64,000 nt of DNA from Kitasatospora sp. NBC_00374 (lineage in GTDB: Bacteria; Actinomycetota; Actinomycetes; Streptomycetales; Streptomycetaceae), in the NCBI RefSeq assembly GCF_041434935.1, contig NZ_CP107964.1, positions 5,377,001 to 5,441,000 of the forward strand. The letters run 5' to 3'. Of this stretch, positions 9,601-17,374 are shown one piece after another. The position numbers and the translations under genes are program-made. The notes under the pieces were generated by a model. It was not told where the DNA came from. It worked only from the letters and a program-made list of their open reading frames with translations, and did no database searches. Position 1 is the first letter of the stretch. Each line of letters begins with the position of its first letter.

Positions 9601-10953
9601 GGCGTCCTTGGAGCCCTCGGCGCGGCCGGCCTGCTCGGCCTCGCGGCGCAGGGTGTCGGCGGCGGCCTCGGCCTCCGCGCGCAGTGCCGCGATCTCCCGC
9701 TCGGCCTCGGCCCGCAGGCCGGCGATGGCGGTCTCGGCCTCGTTGCGAAGCTGGGTGGCGACGCTCTCGGCGGCGCCGCGCAGGCGCTCGCTCTCCTCGG
9801 CGGCGGCGGCCTTGGCGGCTTCGGCCTCGGCCTTGGCGGTGGCGGCGGCGGACTTGATCAGGTCGGCCTCGCGGGTGGCGGCGGCGACCATCCGGGCGAT
9901 CTCGGCCCGGGCGGTGAGCGAGCGCTGCTCGCTGGCGGCCGCGCCGTCGGCGACCTTCTGCTCGGCGGCGGCCTCGGCCTCGGCCTGCAGACGCTGGGCC
10001 GCGGCCTCGGCGTGGATACGCAGCTCGGTGGCCTCCTGGCGGGCCCGCTCGGCCTCCGCCTCCACCTCGGCGCGCAGCCGCTCTATCTCGGCCTGGGCCT
10101 GGGCCATGGCGGCCGCGGCGCGCTCCTGGTCGGCCTGGACCTGCTGCTTGAGGGCGGTGATCTCGGCCTGGGCGGCGGCGAGCTGGCGCCCGGCGGCGGC
10201 CTGGGCGCCGGCCAGCTGCTGCTGGGCCTCGCTGGCGGCGCTGCCGCGCAGTTCCTCGGCGGCGGCGCTGGCCTGCTGGGCCTGCTCGGAAGCGGCCCGC
10301 AGCAGGCGTTCGGCGTCGGTCTGGGCGCGCTGCAGGGCGGCCTCGGCGGCGGCCCTGGCCTCGCCGCGGGCGGCGTCGACGTCGGCGGCGGTCTGGGCGC
10401 GGGCCTGGTCGGCGAGGGCAGCGGCCTCGGCGCGGGCGGCGGCGACCATCCGCTCGGACTCGGCGCGGGCCTCCTGGAGGAGGCGCTGGGCCTCCTGCTC
10501 GGTGCCGGCCCGGGCCTGCTCGGCCCAGTTGACGTTCTCGTTGACGTGCCGCTCGGCGGAGCGGCGGAGCTCGGTGAGCTCCTCCTCCAGCTGGCGGCGG
10601 CGTACGGAGAGCTCGGCCTCCAGCTGCGCGGTGCGCTCGGCGGCCTCGGCCATCAGCCGCTGGGTGGCGGCCTGCGACTCGCGGAACTGGCGTTCGGCGT
10701 CCGCGCGCAGCGCTTCGGCCTGCAGTTCCGCGTTGCGCAGTACCTGCTCGGCCTGGCCGGTGACGGAGTCGAAGGCGCGCGGCTGAGCGAGCTGCCGACG
10801 GGCCTCGTGCAGCTTGGCCCTGAGCACCTCCACCTGGTAGGCGAGGTCCTCGGCATGCTCGATGGTCTTGTCCCGCTCCTTGCGAGCCCGCTCCAACTCG
10901 GCCTCGAACTGGGAGAGGTGATCCTCAACCTCGTAGCGGTCGTAGCCCCGCAC
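6688..10953 (-). CDS. scy: Scy, large polarity coiled-coil scaffold protein
   Basis: Scy is the Streptomyces polar scaffold that organises tip growth together with DivIVA and FilP. The protein has 1,421 residues and is almost wholly predicted coiled coil: a DivIVA-like N-terminal segment (YDRYEVEDHLSQFEAELER, about residues 4-22; HAEDLAYQVEVLRAKLHEA, about 32-50), then more than 1,200 residues of Ala/Glu/Arg-rich hendecad/heptad repeats, and a disordered Gly/Ser/Pro-rich tail from about residue 1,375. I recall the S. coelicolor protein as roughly 1,300 residues, so this one is somewhat longer. The GTG at 10953 matches the family N-terminus (MRGY), although AGGAG lies unusually far upstream. 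Confidence 0.95.
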   Translation of the reverse strand: MRGYDRYEVEDHLSQFEAELERARKERDKTIEHAEDLAYQVEVLRAKLHEARRQLAQPRAFDSVTGQAEQVLRNAELQAEALRADAERQFRESQAATQRLMAEAAERTAQLEAELSVRRRQLEEELTELRRSAERHVNENVNWAEQARAGTEQEAQRLLQEARAESERMVAAARAEAAALADQARAQTAADVDAARGEARAAAEAALQRAQTDAERLLRAASEQAQQASAAAEELRGSAASEAQQQLAGAQAAAGRQLAAAQAEITALKQQVQADQERAAAAMAQAQAEIERLRAEVEAEAERARQEATELRIHAEAAAQRLQAEAEAAAEQKVADGAAASEQRSLTARAEIARMVAAATREADLIKSAAATAKAEAEAAKAAAAEESERLRGAAESVATQLRNEAETAIAGLRAEAEREIAALRAEAEAAADTLRREAEQAGRAEGSKDAAIHLAKAAKQAEDVRLRTAREAEAAREEASAEAERLLSEAAAEARQLREQAAAAVEQAQNTALDDAASIREQMERMHEEATRLRAEAEDLRTEARAEAERVRTESRRQAVVQIEESAETAEELLTKAKSDADELRAGARAEVERQREQAAEQAAETQARAEQTLTRARAEAEKLAANAAQQHQEALAAAKAAAAENRVAAERETAELRREAAEFDQRVRAEALTAAEALQAQAQAFDAELRAEAATAAEDTREEARNWADSHRIEAENWARRERGEAGTTAAALREESRREREEASAALLREQTETTELLAAAKVTRETAEAEAATLTERTAAETAELRAAAERESTELREQAAQALEDAAAAAAEQLAEAEAAAEHLRAEGAQERARAEEQAAELRREAEEQRALAATEAEEATDAATRRAAELVAGAEDEAAEIRQSVAGLHESASQQITELRATAERESTELREQAERESAELRAEVAAEVAEERERTAAELAADRESAAAAIDRERAEAQAYDADLRARAEAERQSALDFAEQHRAEAEGRARKTVAEAEKRSAAAIAEAEEFAAALRAEAEEYALATRSLAEDFDAATRTRADEYDAKTREAAEQFDKSTREQAKSVLERAFADAEQLGEDAQTTALATTAAAEEQADAMVAAARKEAERLVAAGEAAGQAEVEKARADADALLSEARRDSTAIRERAEELRERTDAEIEALHERARKENAQAMKSAGERVDALVTAAQEQLTEAEEQAVAAVAEAEERAAELVQAAEERAAELTSEASAEAGKVRIAAVRKAEGLLKEAELKLADSTSRAEALIVKAEAKLKSAEEDAEQQIEAAADEAAKRLRRVDEAADEQLRLAKEEAERVLAEAKAEAGRVTDEGQRELDELVRRRKDINTEISRVQDVLSALEAFEAPSPVAQTNGGSGKGGGGGRGTGPVAREGASKAGAGVGAPRSGGNRSGGAPPD

Positions 10954-11378
10954 TCCGCGGTCCCATCCATCTCCTGGTCGCGTCCTCGACCCGGCCGTTC
11001 CGGTGGCCCCGGGTGTCCGGGGCCGGATCGGCTGGTCCTTGCATCCGTGGCGGTGCCACGGTCGGAGCCGCCCGCAGTGGTGCGCGGTCGGTCCGCGCTC
11101 CGCCGTCCGGGTGGACTCCTGAGCGAAATCTTGCCTTTGGAGAATGGTGACAGATCCGAATTGCGACCGTTCAGCCGTGCCCGCGTAGTGGACTCCCCTG
11201 CAACGAGACGAGCCGTCAGATGATCAGCTCCACTCGCGCTCGGCCGTGCTCACCGGACCGGTCCTCCCCGGAGCCTTAGCGCACCTGGGCATTGTAGTGT
11301 GCGCAGCCCCCGGGGGAATGGGCGCATCTGTCTTTTCCCAAGTTACCGGCCGGTCGGACCGGCCCGGGCGGGCCGACC
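10954..11378. other. scy upstream region
   Basis: No gene is visible in these 425 bases. The segment should hold the scy promoter(s); AT-richer patches occur around 11125-11165 and 11290-11345. At its far end is the epimerase terminator hairpin (11352-11378). I cannot choose a -10/-35 pair with confidence. Confidence 0.4.
11352..11378 (-). terminator. Hairpin after the methylmalonyl-CoA epimerase gene
   Basis: GGTCGG (11352-11357) pairs with CCGACC (11373-11378), with an inner CCG/CGG after one mismatch. The hairpin directly adjoins the stop codon at 11379-11381. Confidence 0.5.
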
Positions 11379-11822
11379 TCAGTGCTCGCCGTGCTCCCCG
11401 GGGGCGGCCGAGGTCACCAGCTCGGTCAGGACGCCGCCGCAGTCCTTGGGGTGCAGGAAGGTGATCCGCGAGCCCATCGAGCCGATCCGCGGCTCGTCGT
11501 ACAGCACCCGGACGCCCTTGCCGCGGATCTCCGCCGCGTCGCCGTCCACGTCCGCGGTGCCGAACGCGATGTGGTGCACGCCCTCGCCGTTCTTCGCGAG
11601 CCACTTGGCGACCGTGGAGTCCTCGCGGGTGGGCTCCAGCAGCTGGAGGTAGGAGGCGCCGCCGTCCCCGGTGTCGTTGATCTTCAGCATCGCCTCGCGG
11701 ACCCCCTGCTCCTCGTTGACCTCGGAGTGGAACACCTCGAACCCGTAGGTGGCGCGGTAGAACTCCACCGTCCTGTCCAGGTCGAAGCAGGCGATTCCGA
11801 TGTGGTCGATACGGGTCAGCAT
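11379..11822 (-). CDS. mce: Methylmalonyl-CoA epimerase
   Basis: This enzyme interconverts (R)- and (S)-methylmalonyl-CoA, linking propionyl-CoA carboxylase to the B12-dependent mutase. The 147-residue protein is a glyoxalase/bleomycin-resistance (VOC) fold: MLTRIDHIGIACFDLDRTVEFYRATYG opens the first module, GEGVHHIAFGTADVDG the second, and TFLHPKDCGGVLTELV closes it. Metal ligands are expected at His in DHIGIA, at His in VHHIAF and at the final Glu in LTELV. The start is ATG 11822 with GGAGG five bases upstream; the frame is open 31 codons further but non-homologous. It is divergent from the thiolase gene. Confidence 0.93.
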   Translation of the reverse strand: MLTRIDHIGIACFDLDRTVEFYRATYGFEVFHSEVNEEQGVREAMLKINDTGDGGASYLQLLEPTREDSTVAKWLAKNGEGVHHIAFGTADVDGDAAEIRGKGVRVLYDEPRIGSMGSRITFLHPKDCGGVLTELVTSAAPGEHGEH

Positions 11823-11986
11823 GACGGCCTCCGGGGCGTGGTCCAACTGGGCGGGGCACCAGTGCAGCGCATCGCGGCAGGCCTTGGCCACTACGCGACG
11901 TGCGAGCCTGCTCACAATTCACTCCGCGCGGCCTGACACGGTGTTGACTGGACAGTGCCAGTGCCGCTGATCACACCCTCGCGCCG

Positions 11987-12015
11987 GTGACGGCCGGGTT
12001 ACACGTCAGTACATT
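11987..12015 (+). promoter_or_regulatory. Promoter for the thiolase gene
   Basis: GTGACG (11987-11992) and TACATT (12010-12015) are 17 bases apart, giving a leader of about 50 bases before ATG 12069. A short inverted repeat, ACTGG/CCAGT with six bases between (11947-11962), overlaps a second -35-like TTGACT at 11944. Confidence 0.4.
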
Positions 12016-12068
12016 GAGCCGCATCCCCACACCCTCTCCTGGCCATGACGCGCGAAGGAGCTCGTCCC

Positions 12069-13256
12069 ATGACTACCTCAGTGATCGTCGCGGGTGCCCG
12101 CACCCCGATGGGCCGACTCCTCGGCTCCCTCAAGGGCTTCTCCGGCGCGGAGCTCGGCGGCTTCGCGATCAAGTCCGCGCTGGAGCGGGCGGGCATCACC
12201 GGCGAGCAGGTGCAGTACGTGATCATGGGCCAGGTGCTCCAGGCCGGAGCCGGCCAGATCCCGGCCCGCCAGGCCGCCATCAAGGCCGGCATCCCGATGA
12301 ACGTCCCGGCGCTGACCATCAACAAGGTCTGCCTCTCCGGGCTGGACGCCATCGCGCTGGCCGACCAGCTGATCCGGGCCGGCGAGTTCGACGTCGTGGT
12401 GGCCGGCGGCCAGGAGTCCATGACCAACGCCCCGCACCTGCTCCCCAAGTCCCGCGAGGGCTACAAGTACGGCGCGATCGAGCTGCTCGACGCGATGGCG
12501 TACGACGGCCTCACCGACGCCTACGAGAACATCCCGATGGGCGAGTCCACCGAGAAGCACAACACCCGGCTGGGCATCGGCCGCGAGGTGCAGGACCACC
12601 TCGCCGCGCTCTCCCACCAGCGGGCCGCCGCCGCGCAGAAGAACGGCGTCTTCGAGGCCGAGATCACCCCGGTGGAGATCCCGCAGCGCAAGGGCGACCC
12701 GGTGCTGTTCAGCCAGGACGAGGGCATCCGCGGCGACACCACGGTGGAGACCCTGGGCCGGCTGCGCCCGGCCTTCACCAAGGACGGCACGATCACCGCC
12801 GGCACCTCCTCGCAGATCTCCGACGGCGCCGCCGCCGTGGTCGTGATGAGCAAGGCCAAGGCCGAGGAGCTGGGTCTGAGCTGGATCGCCGAGATCGGCG
12901 CGCACGGCAACGTGGCCGGCCCGGACAACTCGCTCCAGTCGCAGCCGTCCAACGCGATCAAGCACGCCCTCGCCAAGGAGGGCCTGGAGGTCGCCGACCT
13001 CGACCTGGTCGAGATCAACGAGGCCTTCGCGGCCGTCGCCCACCAGTCGATGAAGGACCTGGGCATCACCGAGGAGATCGTCAACGTCAACGGCGGCGCG
13101 ATCGCGCTCGGTCACCCGATCGGGATGTCCGGCGCCCGCGTGGTGCTGCACCTGGCGCTGGAGCTGCAGCGCCGCGGCGGCGGCGTCGGCGCGGCCGCCC
13201 TGTGCGGCGGCGGCGGGCAGGGCGACGCCCTGATCGTCCGGGTGCCCGGGGCCTGA
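12069..13256 (+). CDS. Acetyl-CoA C-acetyltransferase (thiolase)
   Basis: A type II biosynthetic-style thiolase of 395 residues that condenses or cleaves acetoacetyl-CoA. The acylated nucleophile is Cys88 in INKVCLSGLDA; the catalytic His is in ALGHPIGMSGAR and the second Cys in the C-terminal CGGGGQGDA. NEAFAAV precedes these as usual. AAGGAG lies 8 bases before ATG 12069; an in-frame ATG at 12045 would bury that site. The location between epimerase and MeaB suggests acetoacetyl-CoA metabolism linked to butyryl-, isobutyryl- and methylmalonyl-CoA, but this is inference. Confidence 0.94.
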   Translation: MTTSVIVAGARTPMGRLLGSLKGFSGAELGGFAIKSALERAGITGEQVQYVIMGQVLQAGAGQIPARQAAIKAGIPMNVPALTINKVCLSGLDAIALADQLIRAGEFDVVVAGGQESMTNAPHLLPKSREGYKYGAIELLDAMAYDGLTDAYENIPMGESTEKHNTRLGIGREVQDHLAALSHQRAAAAQKNGVFEAEITPVEIPQRKGDPVLFSQDEGIRGDTTVETLGRLRPAFTKDGTITAGTSSQISDGAAAVVVMSKAKAEELGLSWIAEIGAHGNVAGPDNSLQSQPSNAIKHALAKEGLEVADLDLVEINEAFAAVAHQSMKDLGITEEIVNVNGGAIALGHPIGMSGARVVLHLALELQRRGGGVGAAALCGGGGQGDALIVRVPGA

Positions 13257-13288
13257 CCGGCCGGCACGGACGCAGGGCACAGACACGA

Positions 13289-13329
13289 GGGCTGCTCGCC
13301 GGGACGACGACCGTCCCGGCGAGCAGCCC
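13289..13329 (+). terminator. Strong hairpin terminator
   Basis: A perfect 18-base-pair stem with a 5-base loop begins 33 bases after the thiolase stop and ends just 12 bases before the ribosome-binding site of meaB. Thus meaB is probably either weakly coupled by read-through or uses a promoter inside the thiolase gene. Confidence 0.75.
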
Positions 13330-13353
13330 TGTTCCCGATCGAGGAGCACGTTG

Positions 13354-14310
13354 ATGGTCGATGTCACCACGCTGGTCGCGCAGGCCAGGGAGGGCCGGCC
13401 GCGGGCCGTCGCCCGGTTGATCACGCTGGTGGAGAACGCCGCGCCGCAGCTGCGCGAGGTGATGGCCGCGCTGACCCCGTACACCGGGCAGGCGTACACC
13501 GTCGGGCTCACCGGCTCGCCCGGCGTGGGCAAGTCCACCTCGACGTCCGCGCTGGTCTCGGCGTACCGGCGGCTCGGCAAGCGGGTCGGCGTGCTGGCGG
13601 TCGACCCGTCCTCGCCGTTCTCCGGCGGTGCGCTGCTCGGCGACCGGGTCCGGATGCAGGACCACGCCACCGACCCGGAGGTCTTCATCCGCTCGATGGC
13701 CACCCGCGGCCACCTGGGTGGCCTGTCGTGGGCGGCTCCGCAGGCGCTGCGGGTGCTGGACGGCGCCGGCTGCGAGGTGATCCTGGTGGAGACCGTCGGC
13801 GTCGGTCAGTCCGAGGTGGAGATCGCCGCGCAGGCCGACACCACGGTCGTCCTGCTGGCGCCGGGCATGGGGGACGGGATCCAGGCGGCGAAGGCCGGGA
13901 TCCTGGAGATCGGCGACCTGTTCGTGGTCAACAAGGCCGACCGGGACGGCGCCGACGCCACCGCCCGGGAGCTCAACCACATGCTCGGCCTCGGCGAGTC
14001 CCGGGGCCCCGGCGACTGGCGCCCGCCGATCGTCAAGACCGTCGCCGCCCGCGGCGAGGGCATGGACGAGGTGGTCGAGGCGCTGGAGAAGCACCGCGCC
14101 TGGCTGGCCGAGACCGGCGAACTGGCCGCCCGGCGGCGCCGGCGCGCGGCCGACGAGGTCCAGGCGATCGCGCTGGCCGCGCTGCGGGCCCGGATCGGCG
14201 ACCTGCACGGCGACCGGCGGCTGTCCGCCCTCGCCGAGCGGGTGGCCGCGGGTGAGCTCGACCCGTACGGCGCGGCCGACCAGCTGGTGGCCGACCTGAC
14301 CGGCGCCTGA
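13354..14310 (+). CDS. meaB: MeaB-type GTPase, mutase-protecting chaperone
   Basis: MeaB (ArgK/LAO-ATPase family) is a G3E GTPase that gates cofactor loading and protects adenosylcobalamin-dependent acyl-CoA mutases. The protein has 318 residues. The P-loop is GSPGVGKST (residues 54-62), the Mg-binding region is VDPSSPFSGGALLGDRVRM, VETVGVGQSEVEI is the G3 region and NKADRDGA the guanine-specifying motif. The ATG at 13354 has GAGGAG seven bases upstream; the preceding TTG is not needed. Its likely client is the mutase encoded at 24088, about 10 kb away. Confidence 0.93.
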   Translation: MVDVTTLVAQAREGRPRAVARLITLVENAAPQLREVMAALTPYTGQAYTVGLTGSPGVGKSTSTSALVSAYRRLGKRVGVLAVDPSSPFSGGALLGDRVRMQDHATDPEVFIRSMATRGHLGGLSWAAPQALRVLDGAGCEVILVETVGVGQSEVEIAAQADTTVVLLAPGMGDGIQAAKAGILEIGDLFVVNKADRDGADATARELNHMLGLGESRGPGDWRPPIVKTVAARGEGMDEVVEALEKHRAWLAETGELAARRRRRAADEVQAIALAALRARIGDLHGDRRLSALAERVAAGELDPYGAADQLVADLTGA

Positions 14311-14352
14311 GCGGTCCGGCCCCGCTCGCCGGGGCCCCCGCGACGCCTCCTC

Positions 14353-14381
14353 CCGCGGCCGGTGCTCAGCCCCGGCCGCGG
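14353..14381. terminator. Hairpin overlapping the MarR stop codon
   Basis: A perfect 10-base-pair stem of C and G only, with a 9-base loop, spans the end of the marR-type gene (stop at 14366) and lies 43 bases after the meaB stop. It could end both convergent transcripts. Confidence 0.45.
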
Positions 14382-14881
14382 AGGTTGCGCAGATGCTCCG
14401 CGACGGGGGCCAGCGCCGCGTACATCGCGTCGATCTGCGCCGGGGTGAACCGGTCGACGAAGTGCTCGCGGACGCTGCGGACGTGGTCCGGCGCGACCTT
14501 CTGCATCGTCTCCCAGCCCAGCCCGGTGAGGTTGGCGTACAGGCCGCGGCGGTCGCCCGGACACTCCTGGCGCAGGACCAGCCCGGCGTTCTCCATCCGG
14601 GTGATCTGGTGCGAGAGCCGGCTCTTGGACTGGAGCGTGGCGGTGGCCAGGTCGGTCATCCGCATCCGCCGGTCCGGGGCCTCGGAGAGGACCACCAGGA
14701 TCTCGTAGTCGTTGATGGCGAGGTTGTGCGGCTGGAGTTCGCGGCCGAGCTGGTAGTCGAGAAGCTTGCTGACCTCCAGATGGGCGCGCCAGAACCGCTG
14801 CTCGGCGGCGGTGAGCCAGGGGGTCTCCGCCTCGGACTCGGAGGCGGAGACCGCCGACGCTTCGGTCAGGTTCGTTTCCAT
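14366..14881 (-). CDS. MarR-family transcriptional regulator
   Basis: This 171-residue protein has the MarR winged-helix fold: a dimerisation helix from about residue 25, the recognition segment TDLATATLQSKSRLSHQITRM (about residues 75-95), the wing RRGLYANLTGLG, and C-terminal dimerisation helices. The first 20 residues are acidic and Ser/Glu-rich. ATG 14881 has no good ribosome-binding site, but a TTGTAC/TTATGC promoter ends almost at the start codon, so the mRNA may be leaderless. It is convergent to meaB and tail-to-head after the AIM24 operon. Targets unknown; self-control is suggested by the palindrome at 14900. Confidence 0.88.
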   Translation of the reverse strand: METNLTEASAVSASESEAETPWLTAAEQRFWRAHLEVSKLLDYQLGRELQPHNLAINDYEILVVLSEAPDRRMRMTDLATATLQSKSRLSHQITRMENAGLVLRQECPGDRRGLYANLTGLGWETMQKVAPDHVRSVREHFVDRFTPAQIDAMYAALAPVAEHLRNLRGRG

Positions 14882-14891
14882 GGCGCCAGCA

Positions 14892-14925
14892 TAACCTGGA
14901 TTGTTAAAAGTTGTACAATATTTGA
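14892..14925 (-). promoter_or_regulatory. Promoter and candidate MarR operator
   Basis: On the minus strand, TTGTAC and TTATGC are about 18 bases apart, with the -10 element ending a few bases before ATG 14881. The inverted repeat ATTGT/ACAAT (14900-14919) lies between and over these elements, in a conspicuous AT-rich island. A repressor bound here would block the marR promoter. Confidence 0.45.
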
Positions 14926-14934
14926 CCCCGCAGG

Positions 14935-15984
14935 TCAGAGACCGAAGCGCCGTCCAAGATCGCCCAGGTTGCCGAGGCCGGGGATGTTCACATTGGGCAG
15001 CTGCTGCTGACCGTGCCCGGCCGGCTGGTGCGGCAAACCGGCACCGGGCACCCCGGCCTCGGCGTGCACCACGCCCACCGAGCGCTCGGCCATCAGCGTC
15101 TCGGAGGACTGCAGCAGGACCTGGCCGGCGCCGATGAACTCGAACTGGTGCTCCTCGCCGGAGGCGCCGCCGAGCCCGGTGAGGTGGCGCAGCCCGCCGA
15201 TCAGGCCGTGCATGTAGCCGTGGTCGTAGTGGTGGCACGGCGCGGGGCAGTCCGCCCAGCCGACCAGGGCCTGCGGGTCCACCTTGATCGGCGGCTCGAC
15301 GAAGTGCACCGGCCCGTTGGAGGCGGCCACGAACTTGCCGGTGCCGATCAGGGTCAGGAAGCCCGGGATGATCGACTGCTTCAGCTGCAGCGTCGGCTCG
15401 AAGGCCAGCAGGTTCCCCGAGCGGACCGTCAGGTTGCCGTTCTCCAGGTCGTACGAGTTCAGGTCGAAGGCCCGGTCGGCCAGCAGCAGCTTGCCGCGGC
15501 CCTCGGCGACCACCCAGTCCGAGGCGTGCAGCGGGGAGTTGAAGTTCCGCTCCAGCATCTGGTCGATCGCACCGCGGCCGATGCCCGAGAAGCGCATGTC
15601 GCCGTAGTAGGCGATCATCTTGCCCTTCTGCAGGTAGTAGGCCCCGTTGAGGTCCACCGAGAAGGCGTACGGGTTGACGTTGTCGTTCACCGGCAGGCTG
15701 TGCGCGTCGTGCACGGTGGGCCCCTCGCCGCCCGGTGCGGCGTAGGGCAGCGGGGCGCCGTACGCGCCCTGCGGGGGCGCGCCGTACTGCTGCTGCGGCG
15801 GGGCGCCGTAGGGCTGGCCGGGCATGGCGGCCTGGGTCTGCTGGTACGCCTGGTCGTAGCCCTGCTGGGGGTACGGCGGCTGGCCCGGCTGCGGCTGCCC
15901 GTACGGCTGCTGCGGCTGCCCGTAGGGCTGCTGGGGCGGGTACGGCTGCTGCCCGTACGGGGGCTGCTGCGGCGGGTAGGACAT
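14935..15984 (-). CDS. AIM24-family protein with Pro/Gln/Tyr-rich N-terminus
   Basis: Third gene of an AIM24 operon. The first 85 residues are a disordered Pro/Gln/Tyr/Gly repeat region (units like YPPQQP, YGQPQQP, YGAPPQQ). The AIM24 beta-sheet domain follows from about residue 105 (YYLQKGKMIAYYGDM...GKLLLADRAFDLNSYDL), with a probable short Cys/His insertion (DCPAPCHHYDHGYMHG) near residue 265. The C-terminus is Gly/Asn-rich (LPNVNIPGLGNLGDLG). It has 349 residues. GAGGAG lies eight bases before ATG 15984, which overlaps the preceding stop by one base. Function unknown; AIM24 names a yeast mitochondrial protein, and bacterial members are uncharacterised to my knowledge. Confidence 0.88.
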   Translation of the reverse strand: MSYPPQQPPYGQQPYPPQQPYGQPQQPYGQPQPGQPPYPQQGYDQAYQQTQAAMPGQPYGAPPQQQYGAPPQGAYGAPLPYAAPGGEGPTVHDAHSLPVNDNVNPYAFSVDLNGAYYLQKGKMIAYYGDMRFSGIGRGAIDQMLERNFNSPLHASDWVVAEGRGKLLLADRAFDLNSYDLENGNLTVRSGNLLAFEPTLQLKQSIIPGFLTLIGTGKFVAASNGPVHFVEPPIKVDPQALVGWADCPAPCHHYDHGYMHGLIGGLRHLTGLGGASGEEHQFEFIGAGQVLLQSSETLMAERSVGVVHAEAGVPGAGLPHQPAGHGQQQLPNVNIPGLGNLGDLGRRFGL

Positions 15985-16634
15985 CAGAGCTTCTCCTCGC
16001 TCGCCTGCACGTACACCACGCCGTGGCCGGACAGTTCCAGCTGGAACGCCTCGCCCGAGCCGCGGCCCACCATGTCGCGCCAGCCCAGCGCGCTGGACAG
16101 CTTGTTGGTCACCTGTCCGCGGTGCGCCACGTACGCCTGCGGGTCGACGTGCACCGGCTGGCCGGGGCCGATCGGCAGCTCGAACACGCCGCCGTGCGCC
16201 ATCACGGCGACCGAGCCGTGGCCGTCGAGCTTGGTGGTGAACAGGCCCTGGCCGGTGACCTGGCCGCGGACCATGCCCATCACACCGCCCTGCTGACCCA
16301 TGAACATGGTCGACTGCTGCAGGCTGCCGTCGAAGGCGAGCAGCCGGTCGGCCTCCACGTAGAGGGTGTCGCCGGTGAGGTCGATGACCTGGACGTTGTG
16401 CCCGCCGTGCCCGAACATCACCTTGCCGTGGCCCTCGACGGTCATCAGCGGGGTGTCCTCGTTGGCCACCCGCCGGCCGATCATCGACAGCACGCCGCCC
16501 TGGCCGCCCATCACGTTGGGCGTGAAGGAGACCTCGCCGGTGTACGCGAGCATGGCACCGCGCTGGCTGAACACCTTCTGGCCGGGCAGCACCTGGGCCT
16601 CGACCATCTTGTTGTTGATCTTGTTGAACGGCAT
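15984..16634 (-). CDS. AIM24-family protein
   Basis: Second gene of the operon, 216 residues and all AIM24 domain. Visible family features are the repeated beta-strand pattern and the phrases GAMLAYTGEVSF, VIDLTGDTLYVEADRLLAFD, GLFTTKLDGHG and VHVDPQAYVAHRG. It has no signal peptide or membrane segment, so it is probably cytosolic. Its start ATG at 16634 overlaps the upstream stop by one base (TGATG), and its own stop overlaps the next start the same way, so the three genes are translationally coupled and probably made in fixed ratio. Confidence 0.9.
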   Translation of the reverse strand: MPFNKINNKMVEAQVLPGQKVFSQRGAMLAYTGEVSFTPNVMGGQGGVLSMIGRRVANEDTPLMTVEGHGKVMFGHGGHNVQVIDLTGDTLYVEADRLLAFDGSLQQSTMFMGQQGGVMGMVRGQVTGQGLFTTKLDGHGSVAVMAHGGVFELPIGPGQPVHVDPQAYVAHRGQVTNKLSSALGWRDMVGRGSGEAFQLELSGHGVVYVQASEEKL

Positions 16635-17272
16635 CAGACGTCACCCCCGAAGGTCATCTTCTCGGACGGCTGCACGTAGACCAGGCCCTCGCCGGTGAAC
16701 TCCACCTGCATCGCCTCGCCGCCGCCCTCGCCGATCAGGGTCGTCCAGCCCGCACCCGACTTCAGGCTGCGGTTGAGGTTCCCGGTGTGCGCGATGTACG
16801 CGCCCGGGTCGACCCGCAGCGGGGTGCCCTGGGAGACCCGCAGGATGATCGCCGGACCGCGCGAGGTCAGCGCGGCCCAGCCGTGTCCCTCCACCTTGGT
16901 GGTGAACAGGCCGTTGCCGGACGCCATCCCGTTGAGGCCGGTGAAGCTGGTGCCGGTGTGCAGGGTCGCCTCGGTGCAGAGCAGGTTCTCGGCCTCGACG
17001 TACAGCGTCTCGCCGTTCAACCGCACCAGGTTCACCTCGCTGGCCCTGTCGGCGAAGAAGCAGGTGCCCTGCCCCTTGACCTCCATCACCACCATCTGCT
17101 CACCGGTCAGCCTGCGGGTGACCATGCCCCGCAGCCCGTCGCCGCCACCGGAGAGCTTCTTGAAGCCCATCTGCCCGGTGTAGGCGACCATCGTCCCGTT
17201 ACGTGCTTTGACCGTGTCGCCCGTCATGTCGACGGCGAGCACCTTTGACCCTTGGAGCCGAAACTGTGCCAC
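16634..17272 (-). CDS. AIM24-family protein, first gene of operon
   Basis: This 212-residue protein shares the whole AIM24 layout with the next gene: GTMVAYTGQMGF, LVRLNGETLYVEAENLLC, GLFTTKVEGHG and LRVDPGAYIAHTGNL occur in the same order. It is therefore a paralog from ancient tandem duplication. ATG 17272 lacks a strong ribosome-binding site. The only room for an operon promoter is the 100-base gap before the DUF2127 gene. Function unknown. The lack of transport signals and the beta-rich fold suggest homo- or hetero-oligomers. Confidence 0.9.
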   Translation of the reverse strand: MAQFRLQGSKVLAVDMTGDTVKARNGTMVAYTGQMGFKKLSGGGDGLRGMVTRRLTGEQMVVMEVKGQGTCFFADRASEVNLVRLNGETLYVEAENLLCTEATLHTGTSFTGLNGMASGNGLFTTKVEGHGWAALTSRGPAIILRVSQGTPLRVDPGAYIAHTGNLNRSLKSGAGWTTLIGEGGGEAMQVEFTGEGLVYVQPSEKMTFGGDV

Positions 17273-17290
17273 CGGGCGAATGTAACGGCA

Positions 17291-17317
17291 CCGAGCCCCC
17301 TCCGGGGAGGGGCTCGG
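17291..17317 (-). terminator. Hairpin after the DUF2127 gene
   Basis: CCGAGCCCC pairs perfectly with GGGGCTCGG across a 9-base loop, 58 bases after the stop at 17375 and just before the AIM24 operon start. Confidence 0.5.
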
Positions 17318-17374
17318 GCCATTCGGTACCCAGCTGCGACAGAAGGGACCGTTCTGTGACGGTTTGTCCGGTGA

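Noticed and set aside
6688..10953. Dense short repeats that could be read as a repeat array
   Set aside because: They are the DNA reflection of coiled-coil heptads and hendecads; spacing is irregular and there are no unique spacers as in a CRISPR array.
7447..11223. A 1,258-codon open frame antisense to scy
   Set aside because: It is Leu/Gly-rich low complexity produced by the Ala/Glu/Arg codon bias of the coiled-coil gene on the other strand; no domain, and no matching start site.
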